64,000 nucleotides of DNA from DAOUJI01 sp965197415 (GTDB lineage Bacteria; Chloroflexota; Dehalococcoidia; Lucifugimonadales; JAGWBF01), in assembly GCA_965197415.1 (NCBI GenBank), contig OZ240207.1, positions 62,001 through 126,000 of the forward strand, in the 5' to 3' direction. Within the stretch, counting starts at the first letter, position 1. Every line of letters begins with the position of its first letter. Made by a program: the position numbers and the translations under genes. The notes beneath the pieces are model-generated. The model ran no database searches and was not told the origin of the DNA. It was given only the letters and a program-made list of their open reading frames with translations. Positions 1-8,417 of the stretch are shown here, one piece after another.

Positions 1-104
1 CCGTGGCCGCCGCCGAGGTCGGCCTCGCCCTGGCCATAGTCCTACGAATATTCCGCAACCGGTCCACCGTAAACGTGGACGAGGTTGACTTGATGAAGTG
101 GTGA
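1..104 (+). CDS. nuoK: NADH-quinone oxidoreductase subunit K, 3' end only
   Basis: Only the last 33 codons are present, read from base 3 to the TGA at 102-104. The tail VAAAEVGLALAIVLRIFRNR is the end of the last membrane helix of NuoK, followed by the usual short polar end. NuoK is a small three-helix membrane subunit of complex I that helps carry protons next to NuoL/M/N. It sits 7 bases before nuoL, the standard nuoK-nuoL order, which supports the call although most of the gene lies outside the window. Confidence 0.88.
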   Translation, partial: VAAAEVGLALAIVLRIFRNRSTVNVDEVDLMKW

Positions 105-111
105 CCTCCGT

Positions 112-2013
112 ATGGGGTTAGCTGAGAGCGCGTGGCTCATACCGGCGTATAGCTTCGCATCCTTTTTTCTGATCATAGCCTTGGGCAGATGGCTGCCGGG
201 TCAGGGTTCTCCTCTATCCCTGCTGGCCATCGCCGCGGGATTCGTCACCTTCTGGTTCGTTCTGGCGGGCTATCTGGCCGCCGACTGCTCCGAAGCCTTC
301 GGAGTCCCCACGTGCCTGTTCCAGCGGGAGTGGTTCACGGCGGGCGGCATAGAGCTGGCCTGGGGCCTGATAGTGGATCCGCTGGCGATTGTCATGCTGG
401 GGCTGGTAACCCTGGTGGCCCTGGTCATACAGGTCTACTCGCTGGGTTACATGAAGGGAGACCCCCGTTTCGGCTGGTACTTCGCAGTCCACTCCCTGTT
501 TGCGGCGGCCATGCTTACCCTGGTGCTGGCGGACAACTTCCTGTTGCTCTACGTGGCTTGGGAGCTGGTGGGATTGGGTTCCTACCTGCTGATAGGGTTC
601 TGGTACGAGAGACGCTCCGCGGCCGAGGCGGCCAAGAAGGCTTTCGTCACCACGCGCATAGGGGACGTCGCCCTGCTGATTGGCATCCTGCTGCTGTTCA
701 AAGAGGTGGGCACCTTCGACATGTCCACCATATTCGGCGAGGCCCAGGCGTTGGTGAACGGCGAGCCCAGCCTTCTAGGAAACGGGACGGCAACCGCCGC
801 GGCCCTGCTGCTCTTCATAGGAGCGATGGGCAAGTCGGCCCAGTTCCCCTTTCACGTATGGCTTCCCGACGCCATGGAAGGCCCCACGCCCGTCAGCGCC
901 CTCATACACGCCGCCACGATGGTTGCGGCGGGCGTGTATCTTGTGGCCAGGGCGTTCCCGCTTTTCGAGGCCGCGCCCGACGCCCTGACTGTAGTGGCGG
1001 TCATCGGACTGGTTACGGCCCTAGTTGGCGCCAGCCTGGCTATGGTGGTGACTGACCTGAAACGAGTGCTGGCATATTCCACCATAAGCCACCTGGGGCT
1101 GATGATGTTGACCCTGGGGTCATTCGGCTATGCCGCCGCCATATTCCATCTGGTGGCCCACGGCTTTTCCAAGGCGATGCTCTTCCTAGGCGCCGGAAGC
1201 GTGATGCACAGCATGGACGAAGAGACGGACATCCGAAAGATGGGCGGACTGCGGAAAGTGATGCCGGTCACCGCCCTGACGTTTGCCATTGGAGCGCTTT
1301 CCCTGGGCGGTATACCGGTGTTGTCCGGCTTCTGGAGCAAGGATGAGGCGCTGCTGGCTGTGCTGGACCACCGGGTCTACCTGTTGGCCTTTGCCCTCAT
1401 AGTTGCCTTTATGAGCGCCCTGTACATGGCTAGGGTTTGGTTCATGGTGTTTCTGGGCGATTTGAAACAGGAGAACGCCCACGTTCACGAATCTCCCTGG
1501 GTGATGCTTGGGCCGATGTGCCTTCTGGGAGCGCTTACGGTGGTGTTCGGCTTCACCGCGATCAAGATTGCCGACTCGGGCGGATTCGGGACGTTCTTGT
1601 TCTTCGACAAGCCACACGGGTTCGATCCGAACATCGGACTCATGATCGGGTCTATCCTGCTGGCCGTGGCGGCCTTTGTAGTTTCATGGCAGGTCTACAT
1701 ATCTAAGAAACTGTCTATCGAACCCTTGAAAGAAACGGCCGCCGGAGTGCTGGCTGTAGTGGACGCGAAATACTACCTGGACGATCTGTACCAATGGGTC
1801 ATAGACAGAGTGGCGCTGGCCTTCTCGCGGGCCACGGCCCTGTTCGACCGCCTGGTCGTCAACGACACCGCCGTAAACGGGACAGGGTTGTCGATAAGAC
1901 GGGCGGCAATGGGCCTCCGCTACCACGTGACCGGCAGGCTGTATACCTACGCCCTCGGCATAGCTGTGGGCGCCGTTGGAGTGGCCTTATTCTGGTGGCT
2001 CATGACTGGCTGA
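112..2013 (+). CDS. nuoL: NADH-quinone oxidoreductase subunit L
   Basis: Antiporter-like membrane subunit of respiratory complex I, which pumps protons during quinone reduction. The 633 residues are almost wholly hydrophobic helices, matching the family's usual 600-700. Key residues are visible: Glu151 in WELVG of the helix-5 region, Lys241 in GKSAQFPFHVW, His248 and His266 in the discontinuous helix region (PTPVSALIHAATM). The C-terminal part has the long amphipathic stretch and final helix typical of NuoL, as opposed to NuoM or NuoN. The ATG start lies 7 bases after the nuoK stop. It is followed 21 bases later by nuoM, so the cluster is one operon. I cannot tell from sequence whether the complex uses NADH or ferredoxin, because the input-module genes lie outside. 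Confidence 0.96.
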   Translation: MGLAESAWLIPAYSFASFFLIIALGRWLPGQGSPLSLLAIAAGFVTFWFVLAGYLAADCSEAFGVPTCLFQREWFTAGGIELAWGLIVDPLAIVMLGLVTLVALVIQVYSLGYMKGDPRFGWYFAVHSLFAAAMLTLVLADNFLLLYVAWELVGLGSYLLIGFWYERRSAAEAAKKAFVTTRIGDVALLIGILLLFKEVGTFDMSTIFGEAQALVNGEPSLLGNGTATAAALLLFIGAMGKSAQFPFHVWLPDAMEGPTPVSALIHAATMVAAGVYLVARAFPLFEAAPDALTVVAVIGLVTALVGASLAMVVTDLKRVLAYSTISHLGLMMLTLGSFGYAAAIFHLVAHGFSKAMLFLGAGSVMHSMDEETDIRKMGGLRKVMPVTALTFAIGALSLGGIPVLSGFWSKDEALLAVLDHRVYLLAFALIVAFMSALYMARVWFMVFLGDLKQENAHVHESPWVMLGPMCLLGALTVVFGFTAIKIADSGGFGTFLFFDKPHGFDPNIGLMIGSILLAVAAFVVSWQVYISKKLSIEPLKETAAGVLAVVDAKYYLDDLYQWVIDRVALAFSRATALFDRLVVNDTAVNGTGLSIRRAAMGLRYHVTGRLYTYALGIAVGAVGVALFWWLMTG

Positions 2014-2034
2014 TGAAGGAGTCCAACTCTTAGC

Positions 2035-3549
2035 ATGGCATTGTTGGCAACCATAGTTCTGCCCCTGGCCGCAGCCGGGGTGATAGCCTTCATCCCCCGG
2101 GACAGAGGGAGGGAGATAAAGGTCTTATCTCTTCTGGTCTCTGCGGCGGCATTGGTCCTCAGCGTGGTCCTATTCGCCATGTACGACTACAAGGACGGGG
2201 GCTATCAGTTTAGCGAGTCCTTCAAGTGGTTGGACGCGCCCCTGAACATCTCCCTGAGCCTCGGCTTGGACGGCATATCGGCGCCGATGGTCCTCTTGAC
2301 GGGAATCGTCATGTTCGCCGGTGTGCTTGTCTCCTGGAACATCGACCACAGGCCCAAGGACTTCTTCATTCTGTACATGGCCCTCGTGGCCGGAGTGTTC
2401 GGCACCTTCGTCACCAGGGATTTGTTCTTCCTCTTCTTCTTCTACGAATTGGCCGTGCTGCCCATGTACCTGCTCATCGGCGTCTGGGGCAGCAGTTCCG
2501 ACTTCGGCACGTTCCTGAGGACCAAGGAATACAGCGCCATGAAGCTGGTGCTGTATCTTGTAGCGGGAAGCGTGCTGGTGTGGGTGTCCATCCTGGCTGT
2601 CTACTGGATTGCCTACGATGCTGGCATGCCCACCTTCTCCCTTGGTGACCCGGACTCCGGAGTCCGGACTCTCCAGGATGTCGACTTTAACGACGGCTTC
2701 AAGCATTTCGAGACCCTCTTCTTCCCGCTGTTCATGATCGGATTCGGGGTGTTGGCTGGTCTGTGGCCCTTCCACACTTGGTCGCCCGACGGCCACGTGG
2801 CGGCGCCCACCGCCGTGAGCATGCTCCACGCCGGAGTGCTGATGAAGCTGGGAGCCTATGGCATCATCCGCGTGGGAATGTTCCTATTCCCGGACGGGGC
2901 CGAGCAGTGGATGCCGCTGCTGATCGGCTTGGGCACAGTGAACGTAATTTACGGCGCCATCTCGGCTATGGCCCAGCAGGACTTGAAGTACGTCGTGGGG
3001 TACTCCAGTGTCAGCCACATGGGATACGTGCTCATGGGCATAGCAACCCTTCACCCGTTGGGTGTCGGCGGCGCTGTCCTGCAGATGTTCTCCCACGGAA
3101 TAATGACGGCTCTCTTCTTCGCCATGGTCGGAGTAATCTACGACCGGGCCCACATCAGGGACATAAACGTGTTGGGGGGGCTGTCTAAGAGAATGGGGAA
3201 AACGGCGGTCCTTTTCGCAGTCGCGGGTCTGGCCTCCCTTGGCCTGCCCGGTCTTAGCGGATTCGTGGCTGAATTCCTGGTCTTTGTTGGAGTGTTCCAA
3301 GAATACCTCCCACTGGCGGTTCTGGCGGTTGTCGGGGCGGGCATAACCGCCGTGTACATATTGCGGTTGCTGGCTAAGGCTTTCTTTGGGCCGCTGGACC
3401 CCCGCTGGGAGCATCTGGGAGACGCGACCCGCATGGAGTGGGGCGCGGGGGTGATGCTGGCCTTCGTCCTGGTATTCGTGGGCGTGTGGCCTGCGCCGCT
3501 AATGAACGTGATTAACTCAGGTGTGAACATGATTCCAGGAGTGAGTTAG
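2035..3549 (+). CDS. nuoM: NADH-quinone oxidoreductase subunit M
   Basis: Second antiporter-like proton channel of complex I. The 504 residues match NuoM length and hydrophobicity. Glu138 lies in the conserved FFYELAVLPMYLLIG helix. The PFHTWSPDGHVAAPTAVSML segment, with His247 and Trp249, is the family signature around the broken helix, followed by the Lys of LMKLGAYGI. The start ATG lies just after the nuoL stop, and the stop is 9 bases before nuoN, consistent with one transcript. Nothing looks truncated or frameshifted. Confidence 0.96.
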   Translation: MALLATIVLPLAAAGVIAFIPRDRGREIKVLSLLVSAAALVLSVVLFAMYDYKDGGYQFSESFKWLDAPLNISLSLGLDGISAPMVLLTGIVMFAGVLVSWNIDHRPKDFFILYMALVAGVFGTFVTRDLFFLFFFYELAVLPMYLLIGVWGSSSDFGTFLRTKEYSAMKLVLYLVAGSVLVWVSILAVYWIAYDAGMPTFSLGDPDSGVRTLQDVDFNDGFKHFETLFFPLFMIGFGVLAGLWPFHTWSPDGHVAAPTAVSMLHAGVLMKLGAYGIIRVGMFLFPDGAEQWMPLLIGLGTVNVIYGAISAMAQQDLKYVVGYSSVSHMGYVLMGIATLHPLGVGGAVLQMFSHGIMTALFFAMVGVIYDRAHIRDINVLGGLSKRMGKTAVLFAVAGLASLGLPGLSGFVAEFLVFVGVFQEYLPLAVLAVVGAGITAVYILRLLAKAFFGPLDPRWEHLGDATRMEWGAGVMLAFVLVFVGVWPAPLMNVINSGVNMIPGVS

Positions 3550-3558
3550 GCCGGACCA

Positions 3559-5097
3559 ATGTCGCTAACCGAGAATCTACATCTGCTGTTGCCGGAGTTC
3601 CTGCTGGCTGGTCTGGCCTTGCTGGTATTCGCAATCGACCTGTTCCTACCGGACCGGCACAAGAAGCTGCTGGCCTGGGTGAGCGTGGCCGGCCTGACTG
3701 GGCTTGTGGGACTCTCCGTACCGCTGCTGTGGGGCGAGGACGCGGCCTTGTACGGCGGTCTTATTGCCGTGGACGCCTATGCTCTGTTCTTCAAAGTGCT
3801 GTTCATGGTCATGGGCATCTTCGTGATACTGGCCTCGGTGGACTACGTCGGGAAACGTCTGAGGCACCCCGGCGAGTTTTACGGGATCATACTTTTCGCG
3901 GTGCTGGCCATGAACGTCATGGCGGCTTCCCGGGAGCTTCTCACAGCCTACATCGCCCTGGAGTTGATGAGCTTCAGCTTCTACATCCTGGTCTCCTACG
4001 CGAGGGACAACGCCAAGTCCAACGAGGCCGGGATGAAGTACATCATCATCGGCGCCTTCTCGTCGGCGATTCTGCTGTTCGGGCTAAGCATGGTGTACAG
4101 CTCCATTACGGCCACTCGCTACGACGACATAGCCGCCGAGCTTACGGCGTCCATAGCCGGAATAACTTCGGTCAGCCCGGCACTGTGGGTAGGGCTCGCT
4201 CTGATGCTTGTGGGGCTGGGATTCAAGGTGGCTGCGGCTCCCTTCCACATGTGGGCGCCGGACGTTTACGAGGGGGCGCCTCTGCCCGTCACGGCCTACC
4301 TGGCGCTGGGGTCCAAGGCGGCGGCTTTTGCCCTGGCCCTGCGTCTGTTTGCGGAAGCCTTCGCACCGGCCATAGACGACTGGAGAATCATTGTTGCCGT
4401 GCTTGCAGTCGTCACGATGACGGTCGGAAACCTGATGGCCATACCACAGACGAACATCAAGCGGCTGCTGGCCTATTCCAGCATCGGGCAGGTGGGGTTC
4501 CTGCTCGTGGGCCTGGCGGCGTTGTCGCCTCTGGCCTCCAACGCCATCATGCTCCATCTGATCGGCTACGCCTTCACCAACATGGCTGTGTTCGTGGGTG
4601 TTATAGCCGTCTTCAACATGACGGGCAAGGAAGAGATAGCCGACTTTGCCGGCTTGGCGGACCGGCATCCGTTCATAGCGGCGTCCATAGCGATAGGCAT
4701 GTTCTCCCTCGCCGGGCTTCCCATCTTCGCGGGCTTTGTTACCAAGTTCTACCTATTCATCGCCGCCGCCAACGAGGGTTTGCTCTGGCTGGCGTCTATA
4801 GCAGTGGTGTACAGCGTCGTATCGCTGTATTACTACCTGATGGTCATACGCCAGATGTACATACAGCCTTCCGCCGATTCTGAGGCTGCGGACGACCACG
4901 GCATCCCGTCTCCCGCAGGAGCCTCCCTCGACGCGCCCGAGGAGGGCGTGGAGCTTGAGGACCAGGGAACTGGCTCGCCGTCGAGGCTGATAATCGCAGT
5001 GCTGGCGGTGATGGTCATAGGCTCCATATTTGTGGGGGTCTATCCCTTCCCCATAGTGGAAGCTCTGGACGCCGCCACCGCTGCCATCCTTCCCTGA
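3559..5097 (+). CDS. nuoN: NADH-quinone oxidoreductase subunit N
   Basis: Third antiporter-like subunit of complex I and the last gene of this nuo operon. Glu135 in YIALELMSFSFYILVSY and the APFHMWAPDVYEGAPLPVT segment are NuoN signatures. At 512 residues it is slightly long. Between the penultimate and last hydrophobic helices, roughly residues 434-475, is an acidic, proline- and glycine-rich hydrophilic stretch (SADSEAADDHGIPSP, then DAPEEGVELEDQGTG). Short loops are more usual here, so this looks like a lineage-specific loop insertion. No convincing terminator follows; the next gene has its own promoter about 30 bases downstream. Confidence 0.95.
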   Translation: MSLTENLHLLLPEFLLAGLALLVFAIDLFLPDRHKKLLAWVSVAGLTGLVGLSVPLLWGEDAALYGGLIAVDAYALFFKVLFMVMGIFVILASVDYVGKRLRHPGEFYGIILFAVLAMNVMAASRELLTAYIALELMSFSFYILVSYARDNAKSNEAGMKYIIIGAFSSAILLFGLSMVYSSITATRYDDIAAELTASIAGITSVSPALWVGLALMLVGLGFKVAAAPFHMWAPDVYEGAPLPVTAYLALGSKAAAFALALRLFAEAFAPAIDDWRIIVAVLAVVTMTVGNLMAIPQTNIKRLLAYSSIGQVGFLLVGLAALSPLASNAIMLHLIGYAFTNMAVFVGVIAVFNMTGKEEIADFAGLADRHPFIAASIAIGMFSLAGLPIFAGFVTKFYLFIAAANEGLLWLASIAVVYSVVSLYYYLMVIRQMYIQPSADSEAADDHGIPSPAGASLDAPEEGVELEDQGTGSPSRLIIAVLAVMVIGSIFVGVYPFPIVEALDAATAAILP

Positions 5098-5124
5098 CCG
5101 TACCACCTCTAGGCCCCTTTGTTG

Positions 5125-5154
5125 TTATTTCGCCGGCTATAATTTTGCTATAAT
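5125..5154 (+). promoter_or_regulatory. Predicted sigma70-type promoter of the SLOG gene
   Basis: A perfect TATAAT at 5149-5154 is preceded by TGC, giving the extended -10 TGCTATAAT. TTATTT at 5125-5130 is a moderate -35 with an 18-base spacer. A second TATAAT lies 11 bases upstream (5138-5143). The expected transcript start, about 6 bases after the -10, falls at or next to base 5160, exactly where the structured leader begins. Confidence 0.65.
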
Positions 5155-5159
5155 GCGGT

Positions 5160-5228
5160 GCGCCCTGTAACGGGCGCAGGTTTACGTAAGCCAGCGCCTG
5201 TGCGCTGGGCGGTTACACACGAGGGCGC
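5160..5228 (+). promoter_or_regulatory. Structured 5' leader with mutually exclusive pairings over the ribosome-binding site
   Basis: The predicted mRNA 5' end GCGCCC (5160-5165) can pair with GGGCGC at 5172-5177 (6 bp, 6-base loop). Alternatively, GCGCCCT (5160-5166) pairs perfectly with AGGGCGC (5222-5228), stacked with GTAAC (5167-5171) on GTTAC (5212-5216). A separate hairpin CCAGCGC/GCGCTGG (5191-5197, 5202-5208) fits both folds. The distal partner contains the Shine-Dalgarno-like GAGGG (5221-5225), 5 bases before the TTG start, so the long fold would hide it. This resembles a translational switch or autoregulatory site but matches no riboswitch class I know. Confidence 0.5.
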
Positions 5229-5230
5229 TG

Positions 5231-5710
5231 TTGATAATTTCTGTGATAGGCGGAAGTCAGGCCACCGACGCCACCAAGGAACTCTCCTACGAGGTCGGGC
5301 GGCAGCTTGCGCTGCGGGGCGTTTCCGTGGCCTGCGGTGGGTTGTCCGGCGTCATGGAAGCTGTTTGCAGAGGGGCCAAGGCGGCTGGAGGGACCACCAT
5401 AGGCATCCTACCGGGCATTGATCCCGATGCGGCCAACCAGTGGGTGGACATCCCCATATGCACGGGCATGGGATACGCCAGGAACTCGGTGGTTGTGAAC
5501 ACGGGTAGGGCCGTTATTGCAATGGAAGGGGCCTACGGCACTCTGTCGGAGATTGGCCACGCCCTGGGCAACGGAGTTCCCGTGGTTGGCCTTGGCACCT
5601 GGACCATCTCCAGAAACGGCGCTGTCGACGACCAAATCATAGTTGCTGACACCCCCGCGGACGCGGTTGAAAAGGCCGTTCAGGCGGCGAAAGCCCGCAG
5701 TTTGAGCTGA
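5231..5710 (+). CDS. SLOG/LOG-family (TIGR00725-like) putative nucleotide-binding protein
   Basis: A 159-residue Rossmann-like protein of the SLOG superfamily. The N-terminal MIISVIGGS strand-loop is followed by CGGLSGVMEA (residues 35-44), the family's GGGxxGxMxA motif. GAYGTLSEIGHAL begins at residue 100, where LOG enzymes have PGGxGTxxE. Gly-Gly of that second motif is replaced by Gly-Ala-Tyr-Gly, as in the TIGR00725 branch, so cytokinin-type phosphoribohydrolase activity should not be assumed; ligand-binding roles, including molybdenum cofactor carrier, are known in relatives. The TTG start is chosen because MIISVIGG begins the fold at once and GAGGG lies 5 bases upstream. It has its own promoter and folded leader. 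It precedes eno by 24 bases and may be cotranscribed with it. Confidence 0.82.
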   Translation: MIISVIGGSQATDATKELSYEVGRQLALRGVSVACGGLSGVMEAVCRGAKAAGGTTIGILPGIDPDAANQWVDIPICTGMGYARNSVVVNTGRAVIAMEGAYGTLSEIGHALGNGVPVVGLGTWTISRNGAVDDQIIVADTPADAVEKAVQAAKARSLS

Positions 5711-5734
5711 CCTGCCAGGGAAGCATGGTGAAGA

Positions 5735-7033
5735 GTGGCGGCTGCCATAAGTGAAGTGAAGGCGCGCGAGGTCCTCGACTCGCGCGGAAATCCCACCGTC
5801 GAGGCTGAAGTCCTCCTGTCCGACGGAGCCGTTGGATTGGCCATGGTGCCTTCAGGGGCCTCCACCGGCGCTTACGAAGCCCTGGAGCTACGTGACGGAG
5901 ACCCGGCAAGGTACAACGGCAAGGGCGTCCTTAAGGCCGTAAACAACATTGAGAGCGTCATTGCCCCTGCCCTGAAGGGATGCCTGCCTTTCGACCAGAG
6001 CGATGTGGACCGGCGGCTTCTCGAGTTGGACGGGACGCCCGACAAGTCCAACCTGGGGGCCAACGCCATCCTGGCGGTGTCTATGGCTGTCGCCCACGCC
6101 GTCTCATCCTCCAGACGTGCTCCCCTTTACCGCTGCCTGGCCGATAGGGACAGCTATTCTCTGCCCGTTCCCATGTTCAACATACTCAACGGCGGAAGAC
6201 ACGCTCGCAACTCCACCGACATCCAGGAGTTCATGGCGGCGCCGGTGGGAGTCGATACGTTCCGAGAAGCCATGAGGGCCGGCGCCGAGATTTACCAGGC
6301 GTTGGGCAGGATTCTAGCCGGTCTTGAACTGAGCACCACCGTGGGAGACGAAGGAGGTTTCGCCCCGTCCTTGTCATCCAACGGGGAGGCGGTGGACCTG
6401 GTGTTGGAGGCCATTTCCAAGGCTGGGTACAAGCCAGGCCAGGACTGCTGGATAATGCTGGACGTCGCGGCGACCGAACTGTATTCCGACGGCGTCTACA
6501 CTCTTGAACGAGAAGGGGCCACGCTAACCGCCGTCGAATTTGTCGACTACTTTTCAGATTGGATCGACAAATATCCTATACTCAGCATCGAAGATGGCCT
6601 TTCCGAGGACGATTGGGACGGCTGGAAGTCGCTGTCCGCAAACATCGGAGGCAGAGTGCAGCTTGTGGGCGACGACCTCTACACCACCAACTCGCAACGC
6701 ATCCGTAGAGGCGTGGAGACCCGCGCCAGCAACGCTGTGCTCATAAAGGTCAACCAGATAGGAAGCCTCACCGAGACGTTGGAGGCCGTGGAACTCACCA
6801 AGGAAGCCGGATGGGCCAACGTCATAAGCCACCGTTCGGGAGAGACTGAGGACAGCACAATAGCCGACTTGGCGGTGGCGTGGGACGCAGGTCAGATAAA
6901 GTCCGGGGCCCCCTGCCGCTCCGAGCGGCTGGCGAAGTACAACCGGCTGTTGAGAATAGAGCAGGAGCTTGGAAGCTCGGCCAGGTACGCCGGGGCCGAC
7001 GCTTTCAAACACGTTAGCATGGTTCTCAGGTAG
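5735..7033 (+). CDS. eno: Enolase (phosphopyruvate hydratase)
   Basis: Interconverts 2-phosphoglycerate and phosphoenolpyruvate in glycolysis and gluconeogenesis, in the cytosol. At 432 residues it is full length. Catalytic and metal-binding residues can be placed: Glu206 in VGDEGGFAPS, Asp243 in IMLDVAATEL, Glu286 in SIEDGLSEDDW, Asp313 in VGDDLYTTN, Lys338 in VLIKVNQIGS, and the ISHRSGETED loop. The GTG start gives the normal N-terminus AAAISEVKAREVLDSRGNPT. Its PEP product feeds the DAHP synthase (AroF) also encoded in this window. It is followed 43 bases later by gap, forming a short glycolytic unit. Confidence 0.97.
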   Translation: MAAAISEVKAREVLDSRGNPTVEAEVLLSDGAVGLAMVPSGASTGAYEALELRDGDPARYNGKGVLKAVNNIESVIAPALKGCLPFDQSDVDRRLLELDGTPDKSNLGANAILAVSMAVAHAVSSSRRAPLYRCLADRDSYSLPVPMFNILNGGRHARNSTDIQEFMAAPVGVDTFREAMRAGAEIYQALGRILAGLELSTTVGDEGGFAPSLSSNGEAVDLVLEAISKAGYKPGQDCWIMLDVAATELYSDGVYTLEREGATLTAVEFVDYFSDWIDKYPILSIEDGLSEDDWDGWKSLSANIGGRVQLVGDDLYTTNSQRIRRGVETRASNAVLIKVNQIGSLTETLEAVELTKEAGWANVISHRSGETEDSTIADLAVAWDAGQIKSGAPCRSERLAKYNRLLRIEQELGSSARYAGADAFKHVSMVLR

Positions 7034-7076
7034 AATGTCAGGAACGACGGACCAATAACCCTCTGGAGGTGTTGTG

Positions 7077-8090
7077 ATGGCCACCCGGATAGGCATCAAC
7101 GGATTCGGACGAATAGGGCGCCAGGTGACGCGGGCGATCATGGAACGATACCCGGACAAGCTGGAAGTGGCGGCGGTCAATGATCTGGCGGATGCCAAGA
7201 CCAACGCCCACCTGTTCAAGTATGACACAAGCTACGGTGTCTACCCAGGTACAGTGGAGCCGGTAGACGGCAGCCTTGCTGTGGACGGCAAGCCCATCAC
7301 GGTCTTCCAAGAGAGGGATCCTGCGAAGATTCCCTGGTCCGAGGTGGGGGCCGAGCTTGTAGTGGAGTCCACCGGGTTCTTCACCAACGCCGACCAGGCC
7401 GTGGGCCACCTGGAGGGGGGCGCCAAGAAGGTGGTCATCTCCGCTCCGGCCCGGGGCGAGGACATCACCCTCGTGCTGGGAGTGAACGACGGCAAGTACG
7501 ACCCGGCGGCGCACAAGATTGTGTCCAACGCGTCCTGCACCACAAACTGCTTTGCGCCGATGGTTGCTGTGCTTAACGAGAACTTTGGGGTCGAGCACGG
7601 GTTGATGTCCACGGTCCACGCCTACACCAACGACCAGAAGATTCTGGACCAGGTCCACGAGGACCTCAGGCGCGCCAGGGCGGCGGCCATGAACATCATT
7701 CCCACAAGCACCGGCGCCGCCAGAGCCGTGGGCAGCGTCATACCGGAACTGAACGGAAAGCTCCACGGAATGGCCCTTCGTGTCCCTACAGCCACCGTCT
7801 CCCTCACCGACTTCACCGCTACGGTTGCAAAGGACGTCAGCGTTGAAGAGGTCAACGCGGCGTTCAAGAGCGCGGCAGAGGGTAAGCTGAACGGGATTCT
7901 GGAATTCAGCGAGGAGCCGCTGGTGTCGACCGACTTCAAGGGCAACCCACACAGCTGCATTCTCGATTCGCTTTCCACGATGGTCATGGAAAAGCGCATG
8001 GTGAAGATTCTCGGCTGGTATGACAACGAGTGGGGATATTCCTGCCGGACAGCCGACCTCTGCTCGTTTATGACAGACAAGGGCCTCTAG
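7077..8090 (+). CDS. gap: Glyceraldehyde-3-phosphate dehydrogenase, type I
   Basis: Oxidises glyceraldehyde 3-phosphate with NAD(P)+ and phosphate to 1,3-bisphosphoglycerate. The 337 residues start with the dinucleotide fold GINGFGRIGRQVTRA. The active-site Cys154 is in SNASCTTNC, and the C-terminal YDNEWGYSCR signature is intact. ATG at 7077 is preferred over the adjacent GTG at 7074 because GGAGG at 7065-7069 then sits 7 bases away. Asp36 in AAVNDLAD follows the second beta strand, as in NAD-dependent enzymes, though cofactor choice is not proven. A strong hairpin terminator follows the stop. Confidence 0.97.
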   Translation: MATRIGINGFGRIGRQVTRAIMERYPDKLEVAAVNDLADAKTNAHLFKYDTSYGVYPGTVEPVDGSLAVDGKPITVFQERDPAKIPWSEVGAELVVESTGFFTNADQAVGHLEGGAKKVVISAPARGEDITLVLGVNDGKYDPAAHKIVSNASCTTNCFAPMVAVLNENFGVEHGLMSTVHAYTNDQKILDQVHEDLRRARAAAMNIIPTSTGAARAVGSVIPELNGKLHGMALRVPTATVSLTDFTATVAKDVSVEEVNAAFKSAAEGKLNGILEFSEEPLVSTDFKGNPHSCILDSLSTMVMEKRMVKILGWYDNEWGYSCRTADLCSFMTDKGL

Positions 8091-8111
8091 AGGTCCGTCA
8101 TGTGAATGGAA

Positions 8112-8147
8112 AAAGGGGAGGCTACATGCCTCCCCTTTCTTGTTGTT
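8112..8147 (+). terminator. Rho-independent terminator after gap
   Basis: A perfect 10-bp stem AAAGGGGAGG (8112-8121) / CCTCCCCTTT (8129-8138) with a 7-base loop is followed by a T-rich run CTTGTTGTT. It lies about 20 bases after the gap stop. Confidence 0.85.
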
Positions 8148-8154
8148 CACGGGG

Positions 8155-8259
8155 ACCTCCTCTCCTTGACGGGAGAGGATTGAGGTGAGGGTGACGTTCT
8201 CGTTGACTGGAATCGTTGCCCCCTCACCCTAACCCTCTCCCGCGATGGGGAGAGGGGAC
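8155..8259. repeat. Inverted pair of dispersed CCTCTCCC-type repeats (family A)
   Basis: Left copy (8155-8194) reads CTCTCC..GGGAGAGGATTGAGGTGAGGG; right copy (8222-8259) is its approximate reverse complement, CCTCACCCTAACCCTCTCCC and so on. Each half forms a small hairpin, and the two together could form a long one. Related copies lie at 36561-36603 and 40531-40628. This pair occupies much of the 327-base gap between gap and the next gene. Confidence 0.75.
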
Positions 8260-8327
8260 TTTTCGGACATCCTTTCATGCCTCTCCTCTTGTGTTAGCGA
8301 TTCTTTTGGGTGGGAATCCCGCACAGG

Positions 8328-8357
8328 TTTACCGTCGTAAGAGTAGATTGCTAGAAT
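8328..8357 (+). promoter_or_regulatory. Predicted promoter of the glycosyltransferase/YYY gene
   Basis: Extended -10 TGCTAGAAT (TAGAAT at 8352-8357) with a weak -35 TTTACC at 8328-8333 and an 18-base spacer. It lies 60 bases before the proposed TTG start. Confidence 0.45.
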
Positions 8358-8417
8358 AGCGGCGTTCGCAGTCCCTTCCGAAACGCTGAAATCGGCTTAG
8401 CTTGAATATGGCTTAAA

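Noticed and set aside
5160..5228. tRNA-like gene (7-bp closing stem, about 69 bases)
   Set aside because: No anticodon arm, no TTCGANTC T-loop and no CCA; position directly after a promoter and over a ribosome site fits a leader RNA better.
7038..8150. 370-codon minus-strand frame opposite gap
   Set aside because: Shadow of GAPDH, whose catalytic motif is intact on the plus strand.
8155..8259. CRISPR-like array
   Set aside because: Only two imperfect copies in inverted orientation, no regular spacers and no cas genes in the window.
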